From Knoellia koreensis (GTDB lineage Bacteria > Actinomycetota > Actinomycetes > Actinomycetales > Dermatophilaceae): a stretch of DNA of 64,000 nt. This document shows positions 18,753 to 26,306 of the stretch, piece after piece. The DNA lies in the NCBI RefSeq assembly GCF_013041615.1, contig NZ_JABEPQ010000005.1:1-64000 (forward strand), written 5' to 3'. The position numbers and the translations under genes are program-made. Below the pieces are notes generated by a model. That model had not been told where the DNA came from. It made no database searches and saw only the letters and a list, made by a program, of their open reading frames with translations. Numbering within the stretch: position 1 is the stretch's first letter; the number at the start of each line of letters is the position of its first letter.

Positions 18753-19805
18753 GTGGTCGCCTCCGTCGCTCCCCTCACCGCGCCCGTCGAGCCTGACGAG
18801 GCGCTGCGCCGCATCGCGTTCCTGCTCGAGCGCGAGCGGGCCGGCAGCTACCGGGTCGAGGCGTTTCGCAAGGCCGTCGTCACGGTGCGCGAGACCCCTG
18901 GGGAGGAGCTGCGCTCACGGCACGAGGCCGGCACCCTCCAGGACCTCCCGGGCATCGGGAAGTCCACGGCCGGGGTGGTGAGCGAGGCACTCGACGGCGA
19001 GCTCCCGGCATACCTGAAGACGTTGCAGGACAAGGCAAAACCGCTCGCATCGGGCGGCACCGAGCTGCTTGCGCAGGTCAAGGGCGACTGCCACTCCCAC
19101 TCGAACTGGTCCGACGGCGGCAGCCCCATCGAGGAGATGGTGCTCACCGCCGTCGAGCTGGGGCACGAGTGGCTGGCGCTGACCGACCACTCCCCCCAGC
19201 TGCGCGTCGCGAACGGCCTGACCGCTGAGCGACTCACCAAGCAGCTGCGTCTCGTCGACGCGGTCAACGCCTCGTTGGGCCACGGGTTCCGGCTGCTCAA
19301 GGGCATCGAGGTCGACATCCTCGACGACGGCTCGCTCGACCAGACCGAGGCGATGCTCGGCAAGCTCGACGTCGTCACCGCGTCCGTGCACTCCAAGCTC
19401 AAGATGAACAAGCACCCCATGACGAGGCGGATGGTCGCAGCCGTGTCGAACCCGCGCGTCAACGTCCTCGGCCACTGCACCGGCCGGCTCGTGACCGGGT
19501 CGCGCGGCACCCGGCCGCAGTCCGAGTTCGACGCGCGGGCCGTCTTCGAGGCCTGCGCCGAGCACGACACCGCGGTCGAGATCAACAGCCGACCCGAGCG
19601 CAGGGACCCGCCCGACGAGCTGATCGAGCTGGCCCTGGAGATCGGTTGCCTCTTCGCCATCGACTCCGACGCCCACGCCCCCGGCCAGCTCGAGATGAAG
19701 GCCTACGGGGCCGAACGCGCGACCACCCTCGGCATCCCTGCCGAGCGCATCGTCACGACCTGGGACGCCGACCGGCTGCTCGACTGGACCGCCGGCAAGG
19801 CATAG
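18753..19805 (+). CDS. PHP-domain phosphoesterase with N-terminal helix-hairpin-helix
   Basis: A 350-residue protein resembling the non-polymerase part of bacterial PolX. The N-terminal ~100 residues are a PolX-like HhH region (RIAFLLERERAGSYRVEAFR, then LPGIGKSTAG). From about residue 108 it is a PHP metallo-phosphoesterase with metal-binding motifs DCHSHSNWSDG, LALTDHS, TASVHS and DSDAH. PHP proteins of this layout have been linked to DNA repair or hydrolysis of nucleotide phosphates. It follows guaB1 by 18 bases and may be cotranscribed. Confidence 0.85.
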   Translation: MVASVAPLTAPVEPDEALRRIAFLLERERAGSYRVEAFRKAVVTVRETPGEELRSRHEAGTLQDLPGIGKSTAGVVSEALDGELPAYLKTLQDKAKPLASGGTELLAQVKGDCHSHSNWSDGGSPIEEMVLTAVELGHEWLALTDHSPQLRVANGLTAERLTKQLRLVDAVNASLGHGFRLLKGIEVDILDDGSLDQTEAMLGKLDVVTASVHSKLKMNKHPMTRRMVAAVSNPRVNVLGHCTGRLVTGSRGTRPQSEFDARAVFEACAEHDTAVEINSRPERRDPPDELIELALEIGCLFAIDSDAHAPGQLEMKAYGAERATTLGIPAERIVTTWDADRLLDWTAGKA

Positions 19806-19819
19806 GCACGGTTGGCTCG

Positions 19820-19856
19820 GGTGGGTGGGCGCGCCCCCGCCACGCGCCCACCCACC
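19820..19856. terminator. Bidirectional terminator between convergent genes
   Basis: GGTGGGTGGGCGCG (19,820-19,833) and its exact complement CGCGCCCACCCACC (19,843-19,856) form a 14-bp GC stem with a nine-base loop, between the convergent PHP and substrate-binding protein genes. No T tract, as is usual in this GC range. Confidence 0.8.
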
Positions 19857-19874
19857 TGAGTCGGGATGGTCCTG

Positions 19875-21524
19875 CTACTTCAGGGACAGCGACGCGAGGT
19901 CGATGGTCCCAAACGCCGTGCTCTGGACGCCGGTCACCTTGTCGGACCAGCCGAACTGCACGGTCGAGTACCACGTGGGGATCGACGGCATGCCGTCGGC
20001 GAGCAGCGCCTCGGCCTGCTGGTACTTGGCGTTGGCCGCAGCTGCGTCGGTCTCGGCCGCCGCCTCGTCGAGCAGCTTGTCGAACTCGGCGTTGCTGTAG
20101 AGCCCGGTGTTGGACGACGCCTTGGTGCGGTAGAGCGGCGCGAGGAAGTTCTCGATCGACGGGTAGTCCATCTGCCAGCCAGACCGGTACATCCCCTTCA
20201 TCTGGAAGGAGGTGATCTTCGACCGGAAGGTCGCGAAGTCCACGACGGGAGTGGCCACACACTCCACGCCCAGCGCGCCCTTGATCGAGTTGCAGGTCGC
20301 CTCGGTCCACGGCTTGTGGTCGGCGTCGGCGTTGTAGGACAACGTCATCTTGCCGCCCTTGAAGCCACCGGCCTCGTCCAGCTTGGCCTTGGCCTTGGCC
20401 TTGTCGTAGGTGCAGAACTCACCGCACTGGTTGGCCTTGTAGCCGTCGACCACCGGCGAGACCCAACCGGTCGCCGGCTCCCTGGTGTTGTTGAAGATCT
20501 GCTTGGCGATCGTCGGCCGGTCGATGGCCATCGAGATCGCCTGACGGACCTTGGGGTCGGCGTAGCTGGGGTCGGTCTTGGTGGGCGGGAAGGTGATGGA
20601 CTGGATCACGCCGACCGCCTGCGACAGGTTGCGGTCAGGCAGGTCCTGCTTGTACTTGTCGTCGACCAGGGCGCTCGACGGAATCTGGTTGACGACGTCG
20701 AGCTGGCCGGCGATCACGTCGTTGTAGGCCGCGGAGGCGTCCTGGTAGATCTTGAACGTGATGGCGTCGAGCTTGCCGCCGAACTTGCCCGAGTAGTCGG
20801 CGAACTTGCTGAGCTTGATCTCGGAGTTCTTCGTCCAGCTGTCGAACTTGAACGGGCCAGCGCCGATCGGCTTCTCACCAAAAGCCTTGGGGTCGCTGAA
20901 GAACGAGTCCGGCAGCGGCGAGAACGCCGAGTAGCCGAGGCGCACCGGCAGGTTCGACACCTTCTCCGTCGTCTTGATGGTGAAGGTGTAGTCGTCCTTG
21001 ACCGCGAGGCCGGTGAGCTTGTCGGCCTTGGGCTTGGTGCCGCACTTCTCGTCGGCGCACTGCATGTCGGCGAAGCCCTCGATCGGCTCCATGAAGTACC
21101 CGGACGACTGCGCACTGGGCCCGTATGCCGCGTAGTTCCAGGCGTCGACGAAGTTCTTCGCCTTGACCTCGGTGCCGTCGTGGAACTTGTAACCCTTCTT
21201 GAGGGTGACGGTGAAGTTCTGGTTGTCGGTCATGTCGATCTTCTCCGCGATGTCGTTCTCTGGCTTCGCCGTCTTCGAGTCGTAGTGGACGAGCTTGGCC
21301 GTGATGGCGTCGAGCACGTTGCCACCACAGGTCTCGGTGGTGTTGCTGGGAATCAGGCTGTTCTGCGGGTTGCAGCCCAGGACCGTTGCTGTCCCACCGC
21401 TACGGCCTGCACCGCCACCGGTCGCCGTGTTGTCGTTGCCGCCGTCGCCGCCGCAGGCGGCTGCGAGCAGCGCGACCGAGGTCGCACCACCCACCCAGAC
21501 GATCGGGCGGAAGGGTCCGCGCAT
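19875..21524 (-). CDS. ABC transporter oligopeptide-type substrate-binding lipoprotein
   Basis: A 549-residue family 5 (DppA/OppA-type) solute-binding protein. It has an export signal with lipobox LLAAACGG and a Gly/Asn-rich linker, then the SBP_bac_5 fold: KLVHYDSKTAKPENDIAEK, a WNYAAYGP ligand-lid region, and the C-terminal WYSTVQFGWSDKV. The ATG at 21,524 follows GAGGAAACC and puts the lipobox at the expected distance; the frame continues upstream only as low-complexity sequence. No permease or ATPase genes are adjacent, so it is an orphan that must use a transporter encoded elsewhere. Confidence 0.9.
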   Translation of the reverse strand: MRGPFRPIVWVGGATSVALLAAACGGDGGNDNTATGGGAGRSGGTATVLGCNPQNSLIPSNTTETCGGNVLDAITAKLVHYDSKTAKPENDIAEKIDMTDNQNFTVTLKKGYKFHDGTEVKAKNFVDAWNYAAYGPSAQSSGYFMEPIEGFADMQCADEKCGTKPKADKLTGLAVKDDYTFTIKTTEKVSNLPVRLGYSAFSPLPDSFFSDPKAFGEKPIGAGPFKFDSWTKNSEIKLSKFADYSGKFGGKLDAITFKIYQDASAAYNDVIAGQLDVVNQIPSSALVDDKYKQDLPDRNLSQAVGVIQSITFPPTKTDPSYADPKVRQAISMAIDRPTIAKQIFNNTREPATGWVSPVVDGYKANQCGEFCTYDKAKAKAKLDEAGGFKGGKMTLSYNADADHKPWTEATCNSIKGALGVECVATPVVDFATFRSKITSFQMKGMYRSGWQMDYPSIENFLAPLYRTKASSNTGLYSNAEFDKLLDEAAAETDAAAANAKYQQAEALLADGMPSIPTWYSTVQFGWSDKVTGVQSTAFGTIDLASLSLK

Positions 21525-21685
21525 GGTTTCCTCCTGTCGACCAGGTGTCGCGTCCCTCGCGACACCGGCCCGATCGTGGGCACACCCGCGGGCTGCGGCC
21601 AACGTTTCGACCTGGGCCGAATGCCTAGTCCGAATCGTTAGCGGGCGGTTGTGCAAGCGTGACCCGGCGGGCCGCCCACGCGGCC

Positions 21686-21726
21686 GGCGACGCCAAGGCG
21701 GGCGACGCCAAGGCGGGCGACGCCGG
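21686..21726. repeat. Short tandem repeat, 15-base unit
   Basis: GGCGACGCCAAGGCG occurs twice in tandem with a third partial copy ending CGCCGG, in the non-coding stretch between the binding protein and the next operon. Copy number may vary between strains. Apart from this and the dyad at 21,776 I see nothing else in 21,525-21,814. Confidence 0.8.
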
Positions 21727-21775
21727 AGACGAAGGAGCGGAGACCAAAGGAGCCTTGACGGCATACCTCGTCTTA

Positions 21776-21795
21776 TGTCTTAATGAATTAAGTCA
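21776..21795. promoter_or_regulatory. Probable GntR operator
   Basis: CTTAATGAATTAAG (21,779-21,792) is a 6+6 dyad with a two-base centre, extended outward to TG...CA. AT-rich in a 70 % GC context and 20 bases before the first gene of the membrane protein-GntR pair. YtrA-type GntR regulators bind such dyads before their own operon. Confidence 0.7.
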
Positions 21796-21814
21796 TTGAG
21801 ACAAAGGAGGGGTC

Positions 21815-22714
21815 ATGGCAACACAGCTCTTGGCGGTCCTGGTCATCCCGGCCCTGGTCGTCGCGCTCATCTCGCTCATCGGTCGGCTGGCCGGAATCGC
21901 GCGCACCCACGGTGTCGAGCGGTCGGCACGGACCCGTTCGCTGGCGGCCACGGTCGGCACCGCCGTCGCCGGCCTCGTGGCAGTGGTCGTGTGGGCCGGC
22001 ATCGGCAGCCAGCCCCCTCAGGACGTGCGCCTCGCCACCCTGCCCGCCCTGTGCGCGGCGGTGGCCGTCGTCGCCGCAGCGGTGGCCGAGCTCACCTGGC
22101 CCCAGCCGACCGGACGGATCCGGCAGGCCGGTCTGGTCGCGCGCCGACCGGCGTCCACCGGCCTGCGGTTCCTCTACCGCTCCGGGCTCGTCGGCACCGC
22201 CCTCGCCCTCATCGTCGGAGTCGTGACGGCAGCACCGGACGGCCGTTCGGTGACGCGCACCCATGGCGACTACGGCTCGACGGCCAGCCCCTACCCCGGC
22301 ATCACGTATGCCGTCCCGGTCGGTCTCGCGGCGATCCTCCTGGGTGCCGCGACGTGGTGGGCGCTGCGCCGCGTGGAGCAGCGCCCCGCCCTGCTCGGTG
22401 ACGCCGAGCTCGACACGGCCGTCCGCGCCCAGTCGCAGGTGCGGGTCCTGCGGTTCGCGGCCGTGGGGTCCCTGATGACCGCGGCCGGGCTGTGGCTCAC
22501 GCTGGGGCCGGCCGTCAACCGGGTCACCCAGAACCTGCGCGGTACCGCACCCGGCGCCCCCACCTCACCGGGCGACTGGGTGCAGAACCTCGGCTTCCTC
22601 GGCACCGGGCTCGGCGTGGTGCTGCTGGTGGCGGCGGTCGTCGCGCTCGTCTGGCACTCGCCCCGGCTGCCCATGACCCGGGAGGCCGGTGCCCGGGCAG
22701 GGATGCCGGCGTGA
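21815..22714 (+). CDS. Multi-pass membrane protein paired with a GntR regulator
   Basis: A 299-residue integral membrane protein with about six hydrophobic helices (ALVVALISLIGRLAG, TAVAGLVAVVVWAGIG, a long Ala/Val helix near residue 80, ALALIVGVVTAA, VGLAAILLGAATWWAL and the C-terminal VVLLVAAVVALVW). No family motif is recognised. The ATG follows AAAGGAGGGG. It overlaps the downstream GntR gene by GTGA, and a GntR-type dyad lies upstream, so the two genes form an autoregulated unit. Confidence 0.75.
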   Translation: MATQLLAVLVIPALVVALISLIGRLAGIARTHGVERSARTRSLAATVGTAVAGLVAVVVWAGIGSQPPQDVRLATLPALCAAVAVVAAAVAELTWPQPTGRIRQAGLVARRPASTGLRFLYRSGLVGTALALIVGVVTAAPDGRSVTRTHGDYGSTASPYPGITYAVPVGLAAILLGAATWWALRRVEQRPALLGDAELDTAVRAQSQVRVLRFAAVGSLMTAAGLWLTLGPAVNRVTQNLRGTAPGAPTSPGDWVQNLGFLGTGLGVVLLVAAVVALVWHSPRLPMTREAGARAGMPA

Positions 22715-23085
22715 CCGCCTTCGCCGTGCTCGTCGACCTCGGCGCCCCCGAGCCGCCCTACGAGCAGGTGCGCACCCAGGTCGCCGGCGCCATCGCCACG
22801 GGTGAGCTCGCCGAGGGCGACCGGCTGCCGACCGTGCGCGCCCTCGCGGCCGACCTCGGGCTCGCGGTCAACACGGTGGCGAGGGCGTACAAGGAGCTCG
22901 AGGCCGAAGGACTGGTCACCACCCGACGGCGCGCCGGAACGGTCGTCGCGGCCGGGTCCCAGTCGGTCGACGTGGCACTCGGGCGCAGTGCCGCGGCCTA
23001 CGCCGAGCGGGCCACGCGGGCCGGCCTCAGCGAGTCCGCAGCCATCGACCTGGTGCGTGCAGCGCTCCGGTCCGCGCGCGCCTGA
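22711..23085 (+). CDS. GntR-family regulator, YtrA-like short form
   Basis: A 124-residue regulator: the GntR winged helix (PPYEQVRTQVAGAIATGEL, RLPTVRALAADLGLAVNTV, LVTTRRRAGTVVA) plus a short helical tail, with no large effector domain. This is the YtrA architecture, which usually represses a linked membrane-transport operon. Translationally coupled to the upstream membrane protein by GTGA. The inducer is unknown. Confidence 0.9.
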   Translation: MTAFAVLVDLGAPEPPYEQVRTQVAGAIATGELAEGDRLPTVRALAADLGLAVNTVARAYKELEAEGLVTTRRRAGTVVAAGSQSVDVALGRSAAAYAERATRAGLSESAAIDLVRAALRSARA

Positions 23086-23206
23086 GCGGCCCAGCCGCGG
23101 CATACGCTGGCCGTTTTGGAGTTCGGGCGGGTCTGCCCCTATGCTTTCAGAGTCCTCGACGGATCCGAGCGCTGCTCGCTGGCGGCGAGGATCGGTCGAA
23201 GCACCG

Positions 23207-23279
23207 GTCCCCATCGTCTAGCGGCCTAGGACCCCGCCCTTTCACGGCGGTAGCACGGGTTCGAATCCCGTTGGGGATA
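23207..23279 (+). tRNA. tRNA-Glu (anticodon UUC)
   Basis: Full cloverleaf: acceptor GTCCCCA/TGGGGAT (one G-U pair), anticodon loop CTTTCAC with anticodon TTC on a CCGCC/GGCGG stem, T arm CGGGTTCGAATCCCG, discriminator A. CCA is not encoded. Confidence 0.95.
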
Positions 23280-23300
23280 CTGTTTTGCAAGGCCTACCAA

Positions 23301-23374
23301 GGCCCCGTAGCGCAGTTGGTTAGCGCGCCGCCCTGTCACGGCGGAGGTCGCGGGTTCGAGTCCCGTCGGGGTCG
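23301..23374 (+). tRNA. tRNA-Asp (anticodon GUC)
   Basis: Acceptor GGCCCCG/CGGGGTC, anticodon loop CTGTCAC with GTC on a CCGCC/GGCGG stem, T arm CGGGTTCGAGTCCCG, discriminator G followed by CC. It lies 21 bases after tRNA-Glu and is probably cotranscribed; a strong terminator follows. Confidence 0.95.
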
Positions 23375-23381
23375 CCCAGAG

Positions 23382-23421
23382 CGAAGCGCCCCACACGAGA
23401 GTGTGGGGCGCTTCGTCGTTT
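23382..23421 (+). terminator. Intrinsic terminator of the tRNA-Glu/Asp operon
   Basis: CGAAGCGCCCCACAC, loop GAGA, then the perfect complement GTGTGGGGCGCTTCG, followed by TCGTTT. A 15-bp stem with a stable GNRA-like loop, seven bases after the tRNA-Asp end. Confidence 0.92.
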
Positions 23422-23436
23422 CCGGTATCTCCACCG

Positions 23437-23494
23437 ACTTCGGGCCACGCAGCGCTGACCGAGCGCCTCACACCAGCACCCAGTGGCCCGAAGT
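23437..23494. repeat. Inverted repeat with a dispersed GTGGCCCGAAG motif
   Basis: ACTTCGGGCCAC (23,437-23,448) and its complement GTGGCCCGAAGT (23,483-23,494) flank a 34-base loop, next to the stop of the minus-strand oxidoreductase. It may serve as that gene's terminator. The right arm with its flank (CAGCACCCAGTGGCCCGAAG) has a near-identical copy at about 14,986-15,005. Confidence 0.6.
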
Positions 23495-23499
23495 GCGGG

Positions 23500-24426
23500 T
23501 CAACGGCTGACGGAGATGGCGATCTTGCCGCGCACGTGCCCCGACTGGCTCAGCGCGAACGCATCGGCGACCCGCTCCAGCGGGAAGACGTCGGCGACCG
23601 GCACGGTGACGTCACCGCGCTCCACGAGGTCGACCAGTGCCTCGAGGTCAGCCGCGTCCGGACGCACCCAGGCATAGAGCCCGCCGTCCTCGGCGACCGA
23701 GCCGTCGGCGATCGAGCCGTGCCGGCCGCCCTCGGCCAGCACGGCACGGGTCACGTCGCCGACGCCACCCACGAAGTCCACGACGACGTCGACGCCCTGG
23801 GGCGCAAGCTCACGGACGCGCCCGGCGAGGTCACCGGCATACTCCACCGGCTCGGCGCCCAGCTCACGCAGGAAGTCGTGGTTCGACGCGGAGGCGGTGC
23901 CGATGACGCGCGCGCCCAGCGCGCGGGCGATCTGGACGGCGAGCGCCCCGACGCCGCCTGCTGCCGCGTGCACGAGGACGGTTTCGCCCTCGCCGACGCC
24001 GAGCCGGGTGAGGAGCTGGTATGCCGTGAGGCCGGCGAGGGGCAGACCCGCGGCCTGGTCCCAGTCGAGGTTGGCAGGTTTACGGGCGACCGTGCGCACC
24101 GGCGCGGACACGAGCTCGGCGAAGGTGCCCAGCTCGACCCAGTCCTTGCGGGCGTAGGCGATCACCTCGTCGCCGGGCGCGAACTCGGGGGTGTCGAGAC
24201 CGACTCGCTCGACCACGCCGGCGACGTCCCAGCCGGGGATGACGGGGAACTCGATGTTCATCAGCGGGTCGAGGTGGCCCTGCATGATCTTCCAGTCGAC
24301 CGGGTTGACCGAGGCCGACCGGACCCGGATCAGCACCTCGCCCGGGCCGACCTTGGGCTCGGGGTGGTCCTGCGTGAGCTGGAGGACGTCGTTCTCGCCG
24401 TACTTCGCATAGGTGATGGCTCGCAT
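23500..24426 (-). CDS. NADP-dependent zinc-free alcohol dehydrogenase/quinone oxidoreductase
   Basis: A 308-residue medium-chain reductase of the quinone oxidoreductase type: GroES-like N-terminus (MRAITYAKYGENDVLQL, PGWDVAGVVERVG), nucleotide-binding motif AAAGGVGALAVQIA, and no Cys/His zinc ligands. Such enzymes reduce quinones or enones with NADPH. The ATG at 24,426 gives the family N-terminus; the frame extends further only through the divergent promoter region. It is transcribed away from bioY with a long dyad between them. Confidence 0.9.
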   Translation of the reverse strand: MRAITYAKYGENDVLQLTQDHPEPKVGPGEVLIRVRSASVNPVDWKIMQGHLDPLMNIEFPVIPGWDVAGVVERVGLDTPEFAPGDEVIAYARKDWVELGTFAELVSAPVRTVARKPANLDWDQAAGLPLAGLTAYQLLTRLGVGEGETVLVHAAAGGVGALAVQIARALGARVIGTASASNHDFLRELGAEPVEYAGDLAGRVRELAPQGVDVVVDFVGGVGDVTRAVLAEGGRHGSIADGSVAEDGGLYAWVRPDAADLEALVDLVERGDVTVPVADVFPLERVADAFALSQSGHVRGKIAISVSR

Positions 24427-24460
24427 GCAGGCGACAACCCCACCCGGGCCGCCGATCTTC

Positions 24461-24512
24461 CGAGTTGAGTGCCTGAGAACTCCCCCTGGGTCGTCCTCAG
24501 GCACTCGACTCG
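24461..24512. promoter_or_regulatory. 17-bp inverted repeat between oxidoreductase and bioY
   Basis: CGAGTTGAGTGCCTGAG (24,461-24,477) pairs with CTCAGGCACTCGACTCG (24,496-24,512), 16 of 17 positions, spacer 18 bases. Located in the divergent promoter region, 35 bases before the oxidoreductase start and 89 before bioY. It could be an operator pair or an mRNA hairpin; it does not match the biotin-repressor boxes I know. Confidence 0.6.
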
Positions 24513-24601
24513 AGAGACGAATGTGCCTTCCCGCCCCGTCAAGTGGCACAGTGCTCTGCGACACCGATCCCGGGACGTTCCCGCCGCTCGAGGAGGCACC
24601 C

Positions 24602-25201
24602 GTGCCCCAGCTCCAGACCGACTCGCGCCCTGCCACGGCCCGGCGCTCGACCTCGGCGGACATCGCGCTCATTGCGGTCTTCGCGGCGCTCATCGCAGCC
24701 CTGGGGCTCGCCCCGCCGATCTACGCCTTCGGCAATGCCGTGCCGATCACGCTCCAGACGCTCGGTGTCATGCTCGCCGGCTCGATCCTCGGCGCCAAGC
24801 GGGGCACCTTGGCCGTGCTGACCTTCCTGGCCCTCGTGGCGGTCGGCCTGCCGCTGCTGTCCGGCGGGCGTGGCGGCCTCGGCGTCTTCGCCGGACCCAG
24901 CGCGGGCTACCTCGTCGGCTTCGTCTTCGGCGCCTACGTCACCGGCCTGCTCACCCGCAGGTTCGGCGAGCGCGACGGTGCCACCTCCTCGTTCCTCGGC
25001 ACCCTGGCGGCCACCGTCATCGGCGGCGTCCTCGTCGTCTACGCCTTCGGCGTGCCGGTGCAGGCGTGGCGACTCGGACTGCCGCTGCCGACCGTCGCCG
25101 TCGGTGCCGGGCTCTTCGTCGTCGGCGACCTGGCCAAGGCGGTCATCTCGACGCTGATCACGCGCGGAGTGCGGCGGGCCGGCGTGCGCCTGCCGGACTG
25201 A
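24602..25201 (+). CDS. bioY: BioY, biotin ECF transporter S component
   Basis: A 199-residue integral membrane substrate-binding subunit with six hydrophobic helices. BioY signatures: DIALIAVFAALIAALGLAPP near the N-terminus, PITLQTLGVMLAG, LPLLSGGRGGLGVFAGPSAG and GYLVGFVFGAYVTG. The GTG start follows GAGGAGGCACCC. BioY binds biotin and works with the BioM ATPase and BioN transmembrane protein encoded downstream. Two enzyme genes lie between bioY and bioMN, which is unusual for this transporter. Confidence 0.93.
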   Translation: MPQLQTDSRPATARRSTSADIALIAVFAALIAALGLAPPIYAFGNAVPITLQTLGVMLAGSILGAKRGTLAVLTFLALVAVGLPLLSGGRGGLGVFAGPSAGYLVGFVFGAYVTGLLTRRFGERDGATSSFLGTLAATVIGGVLVVYAFGVPVQAWRLGLPLPTVAVGAGLFVVGDLAKAVISTLITRGVRRAGVRLPD

Positions 25202-25223
25202 CCGGGCCCCTGGGCCCCCGGCC

Positions 25224-26306
25224 GTGAGCCACGCGGACGCCGTCGCCGTCCTCCGCACCGCGGAGGTCGTCGTCGATGCAGCGGGTGCGCTGCGGCTGCA
25301 CCTGCCGACCAGCGGCACGACGGCGCGGCCCCGGACTGTCGTGCGGACGCTGGCGTCGTGGGCCGACAGCTTCGACCCGTTCACCGCGGCGTCGGGCCTG
25401 ACGGCGGACGACCACGTGCTCATCCCCAGCCCACCACGCAGCTCGCTCTTCCTCTACGGACTGGCCCACGCGGCATACCTCGGCGCCCCGGCGACCACCC
25501 TCGAGAGGTGGTCGGCGCGCGATGCGGCCGAGGCCGCGAAGCGTTGCAGCGCAGGGCATTTCACGCCCCCGATGCTCTCCGCCCTCCTCCCCCGGCTGCC
25601 CGACGACCACCGGCTGCGAACGGCCGTGGTAGCCGGTGCGGCGGTGCCTGACGGGTTACGGCGCGAGGCCGCGGCGGTCGGGGTCAAGGTCGTCGACTAC
25701 TACGGTGCGGCCGAGCTGTCGTTCGTCGCTATCCGCGCGCCGCACGGGGTGATGAGGGCGTTTCCGTCCGTGGACGTCGAGATGCGCGACGGTGTCGTGT
25801 GGGTGCGCAGCCCGTGGGTCAGCGAGGGGTATGCCGCGGGGCAGGTCGGGCCGTTTCGGCGCGACGGAGCGTGGGCGACCGTCGGCGACCGGGCGCACTG
25901 GGGTGACGACGGCGGGCTGGTCATCGAGGGGCGCGGCGACACGGCGATCGCGGTCGGTGGGGCGACGGTGCTCGCGGAGGACGTGCGGGCTGCCCTGGTG
26001 GGGTTGGCCGGCGTGCGCGAGGTCGGCGTGGTCGGCCTGTCGGCGCCTGACCTCGGGCAGGTCGTCGGCGCGGTCGTGGTGGCGGATCCGGTTTTGTCCG
26101 TGGGCGATCTGCGCGAACACGCGAAGGCCGCACTTCCCGCGACGCACCGACCGGTGCGCTACGCCCTCGTGGACGAACTGCCGCTGGCACCCTCGGGCAA
26201 ACTGGACGACGTGGCCCTGCGCGCTCTGCTCCTCCAGCCGGTCGAGGCAATCCGCGACCACCTGGAGGTAGCCGATTACCTCGACCGCGGCGAGGACCGG
26301 CCATGA
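25224..26306 (+). CDS. Short ANL-superfamily acyl-CoA ligase-like enzyme
   Basis: A 360-residue adenylate-forming enzyme, shorter than the usual ~500 because the N-terminal region before the P-loop is missing. Visible core motifs: LPTSGTTARPR (residues 28-38, last Lys replaced by Arg), VVDYYGAAELS (A5), GDRAHWGDDG and EGRGDTAIAVGG (A7/A8), and APSGKLDD with the catalytic Lys of A10. It would activate a carboxylic acid with ATP, perhaps to a CoA thioester. It sits 22 bases after bioY and overlaps the thiolase gene, so its substrate may be linked to biotin or its pimelate precursor; that is inference. MenE- and BioW-like functions are alternatives. Confidence 0.75.
   Translation: MSHADAVAVLRTAEVVVDAAGALRLHLPTSGTTARPRTVVRTLASWADSFDPFTAASGLTADDHVLIPSPPRSSLFLYGLAHAAYLGAPATTLERWSARDAAEAAKRCSAGHFTPPMLSALLPRLPDDHRLRTAVVAGAAVPDGLRREAAAVGVKVVDYYGAAELSFVAIRAPHGVMRAFPSVDVEMRDGVVWVRSPWVSEGYAAGQVGPFRRDGAWATVGDRAHWGDDGGLVIEGRGDTAIAVGGATVLAEDVRAALVGLAGVREVGVVGLSAPDLGQVVGAVVVADPVLSVGDLREHAKAALPATHRPVRYALVDELPLAPSGKLDDVALRALLLQPVEAIRDHLEVADYLDRGEDRP

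Noticed and set aside
19866-21641. 591-codon plus-strand frame opposite the substrate-binding protein
   Set aside because: Antisense shadow; the minus-strand protein has signal, lipobox and family motifs.
21686-21726. Iteron-type origin or regulator site
   Set aside because: Only 2.7 copies of a GC-rich 15-mer and no replication gene nearby; more likely slippage.
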